Shown here piece after piece: positions 55,729-64,000 of a stretch of DNA of 64,000 bases (within the stretch, counting starts at the first letter, position 1; the number at the start of each line of letters is the position of its first letter). This DNA is from Streptomyces sp. NRRL S-244 (GTDB taxonomy: Bacteria > Actinomycetota > Actinomycetes > Streptomycetales > Streptomycetaceae). The DNA lies in assembly GCF_000717915.1 (NCBI RefSeq), contig NZ_JOCX01000006.1, positions 186,001-250,000 on the forward strand, read 5' to 3'. A model generated the notes under the pieces. That model worked only from the letters and a program-made list of their open reading frames with translations. It was not told where the DNA came from and searched no databases. The translations under genes and the position numbers were made by a program.

Positions 55729-56096
55729 GGTGCCTAACTCCCAAGGTTCAAAGGGGCACCCGCATGGAGATTGGAGACGCGGGATTTGGGAAACTCCGTT
55801 TGGCTGCACGACCCGGGGTGACGGCCCGAGGCGACGCGAAATGCACTGCGTTTACTGCGGGTACTGCGGGGGTTCTGCGGTACTGGTGTGGTGCTGGTGG
55901 CGGCTCCGGGGTGCCGGGGCCACCGGGTGTTCCGTGGGGGTACTGCCGGTGGAACGGACCGCGAGCGGTGCGGTCTTTTCGTACTCCGGACTTCTGGCTC
56001 CGGGCGGTGCGACAGGAAGTGTGACGTTCCCGGTGTCACACCGCCCGGAGAGTCTGTGGGGGTCCGGGGGCCTCGCGGCCCCCGGACCAGGCCGTC
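55729..56096. promoter_or_regulatory. permease leader region with helically phased CTGCGG repeats
   Basis: This 368-bp gap has no convincing gene. At 55845-55880 four copies of a CTGCGG-like hexamer recur at 9-11 bp spacing, about one helical turn. They lie some 120-150 bp upstream of the permease start. The xdh terminator occupies the other end. Confidence 0.4.
56061..56088 (-). terminator. GC-rich hairpin after the xanthine dehydrogenase operon
   Basis: A perfect 12-bp stem (GGTCCGGGGGCC with GGCCCCCGGACC) and 4-nt loop sit 9 nt after the stop of the molybdopterin subunit gene. No T-tract. Confidence 0.65.
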
Positions 56097-58502
56097 CTAG
56101 AGGGTGCCGGTGAGGGCTTCCGGACGGATCGGGGTCTTGTTGATCTCCAGACCGGTCGCCGCCCGGATCGCCGCGATGACGGCCGGGGTGGACGAGAGGG
56201 TGGGGGCCTCGCCCATCCCGCGAAGGCCGTACGGCGCGTTCGGGTCGGCGAGCTCCAGGACGTCGACCGGGATGGTCGGGGTGTCGAGGATGGTCGGGAT
56301 CAGGTAGTCCGTGAAGGAGGGGTTGCGCACCTTCGCGGTCTTCGGGTCCACGATGATCTCCTCCATGATCGCGACGCCCAGGCCCTGGGTGGTGCCACCC
56401 TGGATCTGGCCGACCACGGAGAGCATGTTCAGGGCCTTGCCGACGTCCTGCGCGGTCGCCAGCTCGACGACCTTGACCAGGCCGAGCTCGGTGTCCACCT
56501 CGACCACCGCGCGGTGGGCGGCGAAGGTGTACTGGACGTGGCCGTCGCCCTGGCCGGTCTTCAGGTCGAAGGCGACGGTCGGCCGGTGCCGGAACTCCAG
56601 CTCCAGGTCGATCGCGTCCTCGCCCTCCAGGATGTCGGCGAGGTCCGCGAGGACCTCTCCGCCGTCGGTGACGACCTTGCCGCCTTCGAGGAGCAGCTCG
56701 GCGGTCGCCCACGCGGGGTGGTAGGACCCGTTCTTGCGGCGGCCGATCTCCAGGGCCGCCTCGCGGACGGCCTCGCAGGTGTTCTTCACGGCGCCACCGG
56801 TCATGTACGTCTGCCGCGAGGCGGACGTGGAACCGGCGGAGCCGACCTGCGTGTCGGCCGGGTGGATGGTCACCTGCGTGACGCCCAGCTCCGTACGGGC
56901 GATCTGCGCGTGGACGGTGACACCGCCCTGGCCGACCTCCGCCATGGCCGTGTGGACCATCGCGACGGGCTCGCCGTTGATGACCTCCAGGCGCACGCGG
57001 GCGGTGGAGTAGTCGTCGAAGCCCTCGGAGAAGCCGACGTTCTTGATGCCGACCGCGTAGCCGACGCCGCGTACGACGCCCTCGCCGTGGGTGGTGTTGG
57101 ACAGGCCGCCGGGCAGTGCGCGGACGTCCGCGCCCTCGCCGGCGGTCTCCCACTGGCGCTCCGGCGGCAGCGGGCGGGCCTTGACCCGGCGCAGCAGCTC
57201 GGCGACGGGCGCCGGGGAGTCCACGACCTGGCCGGTGGGCATGATCGTGCCCATCTCCATGGCGTTCAGCTGGCGGAACTCGACCGGGTCCATGCCGAGC
57301 TTCGCCGCGAGCTTGTCCATCTGGGCCTCGTACGCGAAGCAGGCCTGGACGGCGCCGAAGCCGCGCATCGCGCCGCAGGGCGGGTTGTTCGTGTAGAGCG
57401 CGACCGCCTCGATGTCGACGTCCTCGAGGACGTACGGGCCGACCGACAGCGAGGAGGCGTTGCCCACGACCGCCGGGGAGGCGGACGCGTACGCGCCGCC
57501 GTCCAGGACGATCTTGCACTTCATGTGCGTGAGCTTGCCGTCCTTGGTGGCGCCGTGCTCGTAGTACAGCTTCGCCGGGTGGCGGTGCACGTGGCCGAAG
57601 AAGGACTCGAACCGGTTGTAGACGATCTTGACCGGCTTGTTCGTGGCCAGGGCCAGGAGGCAGGCGTGGATCTGCATCGAGATGTCCTCGCGGCCGCCGA
57701 AGGCACCGCCGACGCCCGAGAGCGTCATGCGGACCTTCTCCTCGGGGAGACCGAGGACCGGGGCGATCTGCTTGAGGTCCGAGTGCAGCCACTGGGTGGC
57801 GACGTAGAGGTCGACACCGCCGTCCTCGGCGGGTACGGCGAGGCCGGACTCCGGGCCGAGGAAGGCCTGGTCCTGCATGCCGAAGGTGTACTCGCCCTCG
57901 ACGATGACGTCGGCGCGCTTGCGGGCCTCTTCCACGTTGCCGCGGATGATCGGCTGGCGGTGCACGATGTTCGGGTGCGGGACGTGACCGGAGTGGTGGT
58001 CGTCGCGGCCCGGGTGGATCAGCGGCGCGTCCTCGGCGAGGGCGGAGGCCTCGTCCGTGACGACCGGCAGCTCCCGGTAGTCGATCTTGATCTTGGCGGC
58101 CGCGCGGCGGGCGGTCTCCGGGTGGTCGGCGGCCACGAGGGCGACCGGCTCACCGTGGTGGCGCACCCGGCCGTTGGCGAGGACCGGGGTGTCCTGGATC
58201 TCCAGGCCGTAGTTCTTCATCGCGGCCGGCAGGTCGTCGTACGTGAGCACCGAGTAGACGCCCGGCATCGCGAGGGCCTCGGAGATGTCGATCGAGGCGA
58301 TCTCGGCGTGGGCGACGGTGCTGCGCAGGGTCTGGCCCCAGAGCATGTCCTCGTGCCACATGTCCGAGGAGTACGCGAACTCTCCGGTGACCTTGAGGGT
58401 GCCGTCCGGGCGGAGCGTGGACTCGCCGATGCCGCCCTTGTTGTGCTTCTGGGTGACGTTGGTCGGCGTGCCGGCCGGTACCGTGCGGGTGTTCTGAGCC
58501 AT
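56097..58502 (-). CDS. xanthine dehydrogenase, molybdopterin-binding subunit
   Basis: 801 residues from the ATG at 58502. It starts two bases after the 2Fe-2S subunit gene ends. The xanthine oxidase family core has GTLKVTGEFAYSSDM, GAFGGRED (molybdopterin contact), GAMRGFGAVQACFAYE and GLRGMGEAP near the C-terminus, with the catalytic base Glu at about residue 762. It hydroxylates hypoxanthine and xanthine to urate using water oxygen, passing electrons to the 2Fe-2S and FAD subunits. Other substrates of the superfamily cannot be excluded, but the PucR and purine permease context favours xanthine. Confidence 0.93.
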   Translation of the reverse strand: MAQNTRTVPAGTPTNVTQKHNKGGIGESTLRPDGTLKVTGEFAYSSDMWHEDMLWGQTLRSTVAHAEIASIDISEALAMPGVYSVLTYDDLPAAMKNYGLEIQDTPVLANGRVRHHGEPVALVAADHPETARRAAAKIKIDYRELPVVTDEASALAEDAPLIHPGRDDHHSGHVPHPNIVHRQPIIRGNVEEARKRADVIVEGEYTFGMQDQAFLGPESGLAVPAEDGGVDLYVATQWLHSDLKQIAPVLGLPEEKVRMTLSGVGGAFGGREDISMQIHACLLALATNKPVKIVYNRFESFFGHVHRHPAKLYYEHGATKDGKLTHMKCKIVLDGGAYASASPAVVGNASSLSVGPYVLEDVDIEAVALYTNNPPCGAMRGFGAVQACFAYEAQMDKLAAKLGMDPVEFRQLNAMEMGTIMPTGQVVDSPAPVAELLRRVKARPLPPERQWETAGEGADVRALPGGLSNTTHGEGVVRGVGYAVGIKNVGFSEGFDDYSTARVRLEVINGEPVAMVHTAMAEVGQGGVTVHAQIARTELGVTQVTIHPADTQVGSAGSTSASRQTYMTGGAVKNTCEAVREAALEIGRRKNGSYHPAWATAELLLEGGKVVTDGGEVLADLADILEGEDAIDLELEFRHRPTVAFDLKTGQGDGHVQYTFAAHRAVVEVDTELGLVKVVELATAQDVGKALNMLSVVGQIQGGTTQGLGVAIMEEIIVDPKTAKVRNPSFTDYLIPTILDTPTIPVDVLELADPNAPYGLRGMGEAPTLSSTPAVIAAIRAATGLEINKTPIRPEALTGTL

Positions 58503-58504
58503 GG

Positions 58505-59113
58505 TCAGACCGCCTCTCCCTGACGGGCGGCCGCCAGGCGGACCGCGTCGAGGATCTTCTCGTAGCCCGTGCAGCGGCAGAGGTTGCCGGACAGGGCCTC
58601 ACGGATGTCCTGGTCGGACGGGGAGCTGTTCTGTTCGAGCAGCGCGTCGGCCTGCACCAGCAGACCGGGGGTGCAGAAACCGCACTGCACGGCGCCGGCG
58701 TCGATGAACGCCTGCTGGATGTTGGAGAGTTCGACGCCCTCGCCGGTCTGGGAGTCGGCAGGCTTGGCCTGCCACTGCTTGGCCGCGTCCAGGGTGACGC
58801 CGGTCTTGGAGCCGCAGCCGCCGCCGGTGCCGCACGCACCGCCGTGGCCGTGCTCCTCGCGCTGCTTGGCGAACTCCGCCAGACCTTCGACGGTCACGAC
58901 GTCGCGGCCCTCGACCTGCCCGGCCGCCACCAGACAGGAACAGACCGGCACGCCGTCGAGACGGACGGTGCAGGAACCGCACTCGCCCTGCTCACAGGCG
59001 TTCTTCGAGCCCGGCAGGCCGAGCCGCTCGCGCAGCACGTAGAGGAGGGACTCGCCCTCCCAGACGTCGTCGGCTTCCTGCTGACGGCCGTTGACGGTGA
59101 AATTGACGCGCAT
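58505..59113 (-). CDS. xanthine dehydrogenase, 2Fe-2S subunit with Cys/Gly-rich insertion
   Basis: 202 residues, longer than the usual 155-175. The plant-type cluster site is C40, C45, C48 and C60; the second cluster is C144, C147, C179 and C181 (CGFC and CRC). Between the two domains lies an insertion at about 84-127 that is Gly/His-rich with two extra cysteines (C94 in GGACGTGGGCG and C100), followed by a Lys/Gln/Ala-rich linker. The protein relays electrons from molybdopterin to FAD. The start at 59113 is 2 nt after the preceding stop. Confidence 0.93.
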   Translation of the reverse strand: MRVNFTVNGRQQEADDVWEGESLLYVLRERLGLPGSKNACEQGECGSCTVRLDGVPVCSCLVAAGQVEGRDVVTVEGLAEFAKQREEHGHGGACGTGGGCGSKTGVTLDAAKQWQAKPADSQTGEGVELSNIQQAFIDAGAVQCGFCTPGLLVQADALLEQNSSPSDQDIREALSGNLCRCTGYEKILDAVRLAAARQGEAV

Positions 59114-59115
59114 GA

Positions 59116-60012
59116 TTACGCAGCCCCTTCGAGCGAGCGGCCGTGGCCGGTTCCGCGGTACTGCTCCCAGGTCCAGACGAGCTGGCGGCGAGCCATGATG
59201 CCGACCGCGTGACGGCGGTACTTCGCCGTGCCGCGGACGTCGTCGATCGGGTTGGCCGCGCCGGTGGCGAGGTCACCGAACTGCTTGGCGATCGACGGGG
59301 TGATGACCTTGCCGGACTCCCAGAAACCGCCCTCTTCGAGCGCGGCGTTCAGGAACTCCTCGGCGGCCTTGGCACGGATCGGCGTCGGCGCGGCCGATCC
59401 GATGCCCGTGCGGACCGTGCGGGTCTCGGGGTGCAGCGCAAGGCCGAACGCGCAGACGGCGATGACCATCGCGTTGCGGGAGCCGACCTTGGAGTACTGC
59501 TGGGGACCGTCCGCCTTCTTGACGTGGACGGTCTTGATGAGCTCGTCGGCGGCGAGCGCGTTGCGCTTCACGCCGGTGTAGAACTCGTCGATCGGGATCA
59601 GGCGCGAGCCGCGTACGGACTCCACCTCGACCTCGGCGCCCGCCGCGAGCAGCGCGGGGTGGGAGTCGCCGGCCGGCGAGGCGCAACCGAGGTTGCCGCC
59701 GACGCCGCCGCGGTTGCGGATCTGCGGGGACGCGACCGTGTGCGAGGCGAGCGCGAGACCCGGGAGCTCCGTCCGGAGGTTCTCCATGATCTGCGTGTAC
59801 GGAACGGAGGCGCCCAGCCGGACCACGTCCTCGCCGACCTCCCACTCCCGCAGCAGACCGATGCGGTTCAGGTCCAGGAGGTACTCCGGCCGACGGTGGT
59901 CGAAGTTGATCTCGACCATGATGTCGGTGCCACCCGCAATCGGCACAGCTGTGGGGTACTCGGCCTTAGCGGCGAGCGCCTCCTCCCAGCTGGCGGGGCG
60001 AAGGAAGTCCAT
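59116..60012 (-). CDS. xanthine dehydrogenase, FAD-binding subunit
   Basis: 298 residues from the ATG at 60012. The FAD-binding domain has PIAGGTDIMVEIN (about 24-36) and the second loop IRNRGGVGGNLGCASPAGDSHP, characteristic of the CoxM/XdhB family. It transfers electrons to NAD+. It is the first gene of a tightly packed three-subunit operon and diverges from the PucR gene across 255 bp. Confidence 0.94.
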   Translation of the reverse strand: MDFLRPASWEEALAAKAEYPTAVPIAGGTDIMVEINFDHRRPEYLLDLNRIGLLREWEVGEDVVRLGASVPYTQIMENLRTELPGLALASHTVASPQIRNRGGVGGNLGCASPAGDSHPALLAAGAEVEVESVRGSRLIPIDEFYTGVKRNALAADELIKTVHVKKADGPQQYSKVGSRNAMVIAVCAFGLALHPETRTVRTGIGSAAPTPIRAKAAEEFLNAALEEGGFWESGKVITPSIAKQFGDLATGAANPIDDVRGTAKYRRHAVGIMARRQLVWTWEQYRGTGHGRSLEGAA

Positions 60013-60267
60013 GTGCGGCTCTCTTCTTCTTCATCGTGTCGTTCACTTCAAGCCAGGAGGCCCGGGGGGCCCTCGACTGGTCGTTCACGTGCTGTTAACG
60101 CGGTGTGGAGTCAGTACACAAGCCGTGCGTCCTTCGGGTGCAGTCACCGAAACCATGAAGGAGTTGGCTGGCGGCCTCCCTCGTCTTGTAGATTCGTATG
60201 AAAGGCAGGATGCAACGACCTGCCCGATTTCCAACGGCAACATTCGAGACAGATCGGCGGCGACACC
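60013..60267. promoter_or_regulatory. divergent control region of the purine catabolism operon and pucR
   Basis: The 255-bp gap holds both promoters. A possible plus-strand pair is TTGGCT at 60164 and TAGATT at 60189 (19-bp spacing, weak). A GC palindrome-like segment lies near 60057-60078 (GAGGCCCGGGGGGCCCTC). Binding by PucR is expected but no site is certain. Confidence 0.4.
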
Positions 60268-61947
60268 ATGCGGCTGCGCGCACTGCTGGAAACCGAGGCG
60301 CTGGGGCTGCGGCTGCTGGGCGGCGAGGACGAACTCGACCGGACGGTCCGCGGCGTCATGACGACCGACCTACGGGATCCCAGCCGATACCTCACGGGGG
60401 GCGAACTCGTCCTCACCGGCCTGGCCTGGCGAAGAAATTCGGCCGACTCCGAGCCGTTCGTACGAATCCTGGCGAGCGCGGGCGTCGCCGGCCTCGCGGC
60501 CGGCGAGGCGGAGCTGGGGGACATCCCCGACGATCTCGTTTCAGCCTGTCGGCGCAACCGGCTGCCGCTGTTCGCCGTGAACGAAGACGTTGCATTCGCC
60601 ACGATCACCGAGTACGTGGTGCGGCAGGTCTCCGGTGAGCGCGCGGGCGATCTCGCGGCCGTGGTGGACCGGCACCGCCGCCTGATGACGTCGGGCCCCG
60701 CCGGTGGCGGACCCGATGTGGTGCTCGATCTGCTCACCACCGACCTCGATCTGCGCGCCTGGGTGCTGTCCCCCACAGGCCGGCAGATCGCCGGCGCGGG
60801 AGAACCCCTGGCTCCGGGCGTCTGTGCGACCCTGGCCGGCGAGCACCTGGCGGCGGTCCGCACCGGGCGCAGGGGCCCGCACCGGATCTCCATCCAGGGT
60901 ATTACGTACTCCCTCTTCCCGATCAGGGGAGCGGGCCGGGGCCCGGGCGGCCCCGGGGCCCGTGACGTGCGGGAAAGCGTGCTCTCGGACTGGCTGCTGG
61001 CCGTCGAGGCGGACGCCGGGGACTGGCCCGCCGAGCGGCTGGACCTGCTCCAGGGCGTGACCCAGCTGATCGCCGTCGAGCGCGACCGGCGCGACGCGGC
61101 CCGCACGGTGCGCCGCCGCCTCGCCCAGGAGGTGCTGGAGCTGGTCCAGACGGGCGCCCCGCCCGCCGAGATCGCCGCCCGCCTGCGGGTCGCGGCCCCG
61201 GTGCTGCTGCCCGGGCTGGGCACCGCCCCGCACTGGCAGGTCGTCGTGGCCCGGGTCGACTGGGACGGCGGGGACATCCCCGGCGGCCCGGTGGCCCAGT
61301 CGCTGCTGGAGGAGATCCTGGTCGACCCGTCCGTCTCGGGGCCCGAGCCCTCGGACCGGATCGCCGTGGCCCACGCGGGCGACGAGGCCATCGCTCTCGT
61401 ACCGCTGCCCGCGCTCCCCGCGGAGCCCGGCGAGGAGAAGGGCCCGGACCGTGCCCTGCACGCCGACGAGCTGCTCTCCGCCGTACGGGAGCCCCTGCAG
61501 GCGGGCCTCGCCGACGACGGCCGGCTCACCCTGGGCGTCAGCGCCGCCGTGCACTCCGCGGAGGGGCTGCGCGGGGCGCTGGAGGAGGCCCGGCACGCCC
61601 GCCGGGTCGCCGCGGCGCGCCCGGGCCGGGTCTGCGCGGCGGGCCACCACGAGCTGGCCTCGCACGTGCTGCTGCTGCCGTTCGTCCCGGACGACGTGCG
61701 CCGCGCCTTCACGGCGCGCCTGCTGGACCCGCTGCGGGACTACGACCGCCGCCACCGCGCGGAGCTCATCCCGACGCTGGAGGCGTTCCTGGACTGCGAC
61801 GGCTCGTGGACGCGCTGCGCGACGCGGCTGCACCTGCACGTCAACACGCTGCGTTACCGGGTCGGGCGAATCGAGCAGTTGACGGGGCGTGACCTCTCGC
61901 GGCTGGAGGACAAGCTCGACTTCTTCCTGGCCCTGCGGATGAGCTGA
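60268..61947 (+). CDS. pucR: PucR-family transcriptional regulator
   Basis: 559 residues from the ATG at 60268. The N-terminal PucR domain (about 1-125) starts RLRALLETEALGLRLLGG and contains YLTGGELVLTGLAW. A middle region of GGDEF-like regulator type follows. The C-terminal PucR helix-turn-helix (about 505-555) has CDGSWTRCATRLHLHVNTLRYRVGRIE. PucR homologues control purine degradation genes in response to a pathway intermediate. It is divergent from the xanthine dehydrogenase operon, its likely target. Confidence 0.92.
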   Translation: MRLRALLETEALGLRLLGGEDELDRTVRGVMTTDLRDPSRYLTGGELVLTGLAWRRNSADSEPFVRILASAGVAGLAAGEAELGDIPDDLVSACRRNRLPLFAVNEDVAFATITEYVVRQVSGERAGDLAAVVDRHRRLMTSGPAGGGPDVVLDLLTTDLDLRAWVLSPTGRQIAGAGEPLAPGVCATLAGEHLAAVRTGRRGPHRISIQGITYSLFPIRGAGRGPGGPGARDVRESVLSDWLLAVEADAGDWPAERLDLLQGVTQLIAVERDRRDAARTVRRRLAQEVLELVQTGAPPAEIAARLRVAAPVLLPGLGTAPHWQVVVARVDWDGGDIPGGPVAQSLLEEILVDPSVSGPEPSDRIAVAHAGDEAIALVPLPALPAEPGEEKGPDRALHADELLSAVREPLQAGLADDGRLTLGVSAAVHSAEGLRGALEEARHARRVAAARPGRVCAAGHHELASHVLLLPFVPDDVRRAFTARLLDPLRDYDRRHRAELIPTLEAFLDCDGSWTRCATRLHLHVNTLRYRVGRIEQLTGRDLSRLEDKLDFFLALRMS

Positions 61948-62125
61948 GCGGATCCGGCCGGGGCCGCCCCCCGCACGGCCGAGCGGTGACGACCATGAGC
62001 CTGACACGTCGTCCGGACTTTGTGAAAGAGTTCACCCGACCCCTTGGCCGAAGGCTCCGATCCGTGCTCTCATTTCGCCCCAGGGGCTCAACGACGTGCT
62101 GCTTGGTTGCTTTGGGGAGGGCAAT

Positions 62126-62914
62126 GTGGCGGATACCGCCATGTCCGGTGCCGGAACTACCGGGGGAGACGACCCCCTCCAGCGGGCGATATGGCGGCTG
62201 CGCTCGCGCGGCTGTTGGACCGACGCGGCAGCCCTGCTGACGCCCCACCTGCACGACGCCGGCGCCGCCGTGCAGCGGACCGCGCTGCTGGTCGAGCGGT
62301 GCCTGTTCACCGGGCAGGGCTGGGCGGAGGCGGAGGACGCGCTGCGGGTCGCGGAGGCGGTGGCGCACGACGACGACGAGCGGGGCGCGGCGGCGTGCGA
62401 GCGGGGGCAGCTGGCGTACGCGGCGACCGTGCTCGGGGTCCGCGACCGCTCGGACGAGGCCCGCTCCGCCCTGGGCCGGGCGGCGGCGCTGCTCTCCCCC
62501 GGTTCCCGGACGCGGCCGCTGCTGGACTTCCGGCGGGGACTGGTCGCGGAGCACCTCGCGGACGCCCCGCAGTCGGCCCGTCCCGCGTACCGCCGGGCCC
62601 ATGCCGGGGCGCTGGCGCACGGGGACACGCTGCTGCTGTCCTTCACCTGGCGCCACCTCGCGGCGCTGTCCCTGCGGGACGGGGAGGTGGCGGAGGCCCG
62701 CAAGGGCTTCGCGGAGTCCCTGCGCATCCGGGAGGACCTCGGCTTCCTGATCGGCACGGCCCCCGCGCTGGCGGCGCTGGCCGAAGCCGAGCCGGAGCCG
62801 GAGGCGGCCCGCCTGCGGGCGGAGGCCCGCCGCCTGTTCCACCTCCTGGGCGGCATCCCCACCTGGCTGGCCGACCAGCTCCACCCGGGCGAGCCCAGCC
62901 CCGCCGGGGTGTGA
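62126..62914 (+). CDS. TPR-like helical repeat protein
   Basis: 262 residues from the GTG at 62126, which follows GGGAGGG; an ATG at 62141 is an alternative, and the frame extends back to 62096. The body is alpha-helical with TPR-like pairs, for example WAEAEDALRVAEAVAHDDDERGAA, DEARSALGRAAALL and AEARKGFAESLRIREDLG. No signal peptide, catalytic motif or DNA-binding domain is seen. It may be a scaffold. It starts 178 bp after pucR and is probably independent of it. Confidence 0.65.
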   Translation: MADTAMSGAGTTGGDDPLQRAIWRLRSRGCWTDAAALLTPHLHDAGAAVQRTALLVERCLFTGQGWAEAEDALRVAEAVAHDDDERGAAACERGQLAYAATVLGVRDRSDEARSALGRAAALLSPGSRTRPLLDFRRGLVAEHLADAPQSARPAYRRAHAGALAHGDTLLLSFTWRHLAALSLRDGEVAEARKGFAESLRIREDLGFLIGTAPALAALAEAEPEPEAARLRAEARRLFHLLGGIPTWLADQLHPGEPSPAGV

Positions 62915-62959
62915 GGGCGGCTTCCGTCGGGAGCCCGGCGGCTTCCGGCGGCTCCCCGC

Positions 62960-63637
62960 TCAGCGGGCGGTGGAGCGGGCGGTGAAGTGGACCCGGAGCA
63001 GGGGTTCGATCAACGCGAGGTCACCCGTGATCAGGGCCTCCAGGAGGGCCGTGTGCTCCGCGGCGTCCGCGACGAGCTCCGCCCGGCGGGTGCGCGGGGT
63101 TCCGGGCAGGGGCCACTGGGAGCGGCGGTGGAGTTCCTGCGCCACCGAGACCAGCTGCTCGTTCCCGCCCAGGGAGAGCATCTCCCGGTGGAAGGCCCGG
63201 TCCGCGTCCGCGTACCCCGCCAGGTCGCCGGCCTCGGCGGCCTCGGCCGCAGCGGCCGCCGCGGGCCGCAGCGCCGCCCAGGCCTCGGCCGGGACCGTAC
63301 GGGCCAGGCCCAGCACCACCGGCACCTCCAGCAGCGCCCGTACCTCCGCCAGCTCCGCCAGGGCCCGCGGCGTACGCGACAGCACCCGGAAACCCCGGTT
63401 CGGGAGGCATTCCACCGCCCCCTCCAGCGCCAGCTGCTGCATCGCCTCGCGCACGGGGGTCGCGGAGACCCCGAAGCGCTCGCCCAGGGCCGGCCCGGAG
63501 TAGATCTCCCCCGGCACCAGCTCCCCCTCGACGAGGGCCGCGCGCAGCGCGTCGAGCACCTGCCCGCGCACCGAGTGCCGGAGCACCTTCTGCGCCGGGA
63601 TCAGCGCCGCCACCCTGCCGTGGGCCGCCTCGTGCAC
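62960..63637 (-). CDS. GntR-family regulator (FCD/FadR type)
   Basis: 225 residues from the GTG at 63637, which follows GAGGAGG. A winged helix-turn-helix (about 15-80) contains LGERFGVSATPVREAMQQLALEGAVE and the wing NRGFRVL. The C-terminal FCD ligand domain includes FHREMLSLGGNEQL and HTALLEALITGDLALIEPLLRVHF with metal-site histidines. FCD regulators sense small acids. The target may be its own gene or the divergent iron-box gene region. Confidence 0.9.
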   Translation of the reverse strand: MHEAAHGRVAALIPAQKVLRHSVRGQVLDALRAALVEGELVPGEIYSGPALGERFGVSATPVREAMQQLALEGAVECLPNRGFRVLSRTPRALAELAEVRALLEVPVVLGLARTVPAEAWAALRPAAAAAAEAAEAGDLAGYADADRAFHREMLSLGGNEQLVSVAQELHRRSQWPLPGTPRTRRAELVADAAEHTALLEALITGDLALIEPLLRVHFTARSTAR

Positions 63638-63730
63638 TCGGTCCTCCTCGGGGTCTCGACCTGACCTTGCGCCGTCCCGAGAATAGGCGAATCGGTCCGG
63701 CAGGTGCTGGCGCGGCCACCCTAGATCAGA

Positions 63731-63749
63731 TAAGGTAAGGCTTACCTTT
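63731..63749. promoter_or_regulatory. iron box (DmdR/IdeR/DtxR operator)
   Basis: The 19-bp site TAAGGTAAGGCTTACCTTT matches the consensus TTAGGTTAGGCTAACCTAA at 14 of 19 positions and keeps its dyad symmetry. It lies 34 bp upstream of the start at 63784. Fe-loaded DmdR would repress in iron-replete cells. Confidence 0.9.
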
Positions 63750-63783
63750 CCCTCTTTCGACCGTGCGAATCGGTGGTCCCGCC

Positions 63784-64000
63784 ATGCCCGACAGCTCCGT
63801 CGTCGCCCCGCCCCCGGCCGGCTCTCCGGTGGCGGACGCGTACGCACGCCTGTCGCGGGCGTACGGCCGCCTCCAGGTCGTCGAGCGCGCGGCGCACGAG
63901 CCCGCCCCTCGCGGTGTGGGGTGGATCGGCGCGGACGCGCTCGCGGCCGGCGGGGCCGAGGTGGACGGCTACCTCGCCTGGGACGACGCCCAGGTGCTGC
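63784..64000 (+). CDS. iron-regulated protein, N-terminal fragment (possible siderophore-iron reductase)
   Basis: Reads from the ATG at 63784 to the window edge (72 codons). The opening SPVADAYARLSRAYGRLQVV and AYLAWDDAQVL-like segment (VDGYLAWDDAQVL) recall the N-terminus of actinobacterial FhuF-like (2Fe-2S) ferric-siderophore reductases. The iron box upstream strongly supports iron control. The family call rests on memory of the pattern and the cluster-binding end lies beyond the window. Confidence 0.45.
   Translation, partial: MPDSSVVAPPPAGSPVADAYARLSRAYGRLQVVERAAHEPAPRGVGWIGADALAAGGAEVDGYLAWDDAQVL

Noticed and set aside
55729..56096. Small plus-strand frames in the gap before the permease gene.
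   Set aside because: No ribosome site or coding-like third-position pattern, and the region contains a terminator and repeats.

Overview
The window is high-GC actinobacterial chromosome, almost certainly from a Streptomyces-type organism. Evidence: G/C at nearly every third codon position, frequent GTG starts, ATGA/GTGA gene overlaps, a bifunctional geosmin synthase, an FxSxx-type RiPP locus, an aerobic cobalamin pathway and a DmdR/IdeR-like iron box. I see no tRNA, rRNA, transposase, integrase or CRISPR array. The first and last genes are cut by the window edges.

Region 1 (1-12.9 kb) is accessory and regulatory. It holds the end of a large HSP90-like (GHKL) ATPase with a C-terminal array of about six winged-helix-like repeats, a small membrane protein, two tandem secreted class-C beta-lactamase-like hydrolases facing a NarL-type histidine kinase/response regulator pair, and a 1201-residue HTH-NACHT NTPase.

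Region 2 (12.97-25.4 kb) is the most unusual part. It is an FxSxx RiPP locus: a HExxH enzyme overlapping the radical SAM/SPASM enzyme FxsB on the minus strand, a divergent 64-residue precursor FxsA whose tail is FSESM rather than FxSxx, and a 1228-residue FxsT-like regulator (degenerate ParA-like, TIR-like, NB-ARC and TPR parts). Next come an unrecognised 340-residue protein and a convergent three-gene unit encoding an exported membrane protein and two P-loop ATPases. It looks like a peptide-linked sensing or conflict island.

Region 3 (25.5-36.7 kb) is a mixed set: a cation/proton antiporter-like protein, a DUF421 membrane protein, a DUF6968-like protein, two trypsin-like proteases, a tyrosine phosphatase, an O-methyltransferase, TsaD outside its usual neighbourhood and preceded by a perfect 14-bp-arm palindrome, a PI-PLC-like phosphodiesterase, an FAD oxidoreductase and a frameshifted short-chain dehydrogenase.

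Region 4 (36.8-47.9 kb) is aerobic cobalamin synthesis: cobL-cobM-cobK forward, cobG-cobH-cobIJ reverse, and cobN forward behind a cobalamin riboswitch. Adjacent genes within each cluster overlap. cobF is not in the window.

Region 5 (48.0-53.0 kb) holds the geosmin synthase, an Eis-type acetyltransferase and a secreted beta-propeller protein. Region 6 (53.0-62.0 kb) is a purine catabolism regulon: FAD, 2Fe-2S and molybdopterin subunits of xanthine dehydrogenase, an NCS2 purine permease and the XdhC maturation factor on the minus strand, with a divergent PucR regulator. Region 7 (62.1-64.0 kb) has a TPR-like protein, a GntR/FCD regulator and, behind an iron box, the start of a probable siderophore-iron reductase.
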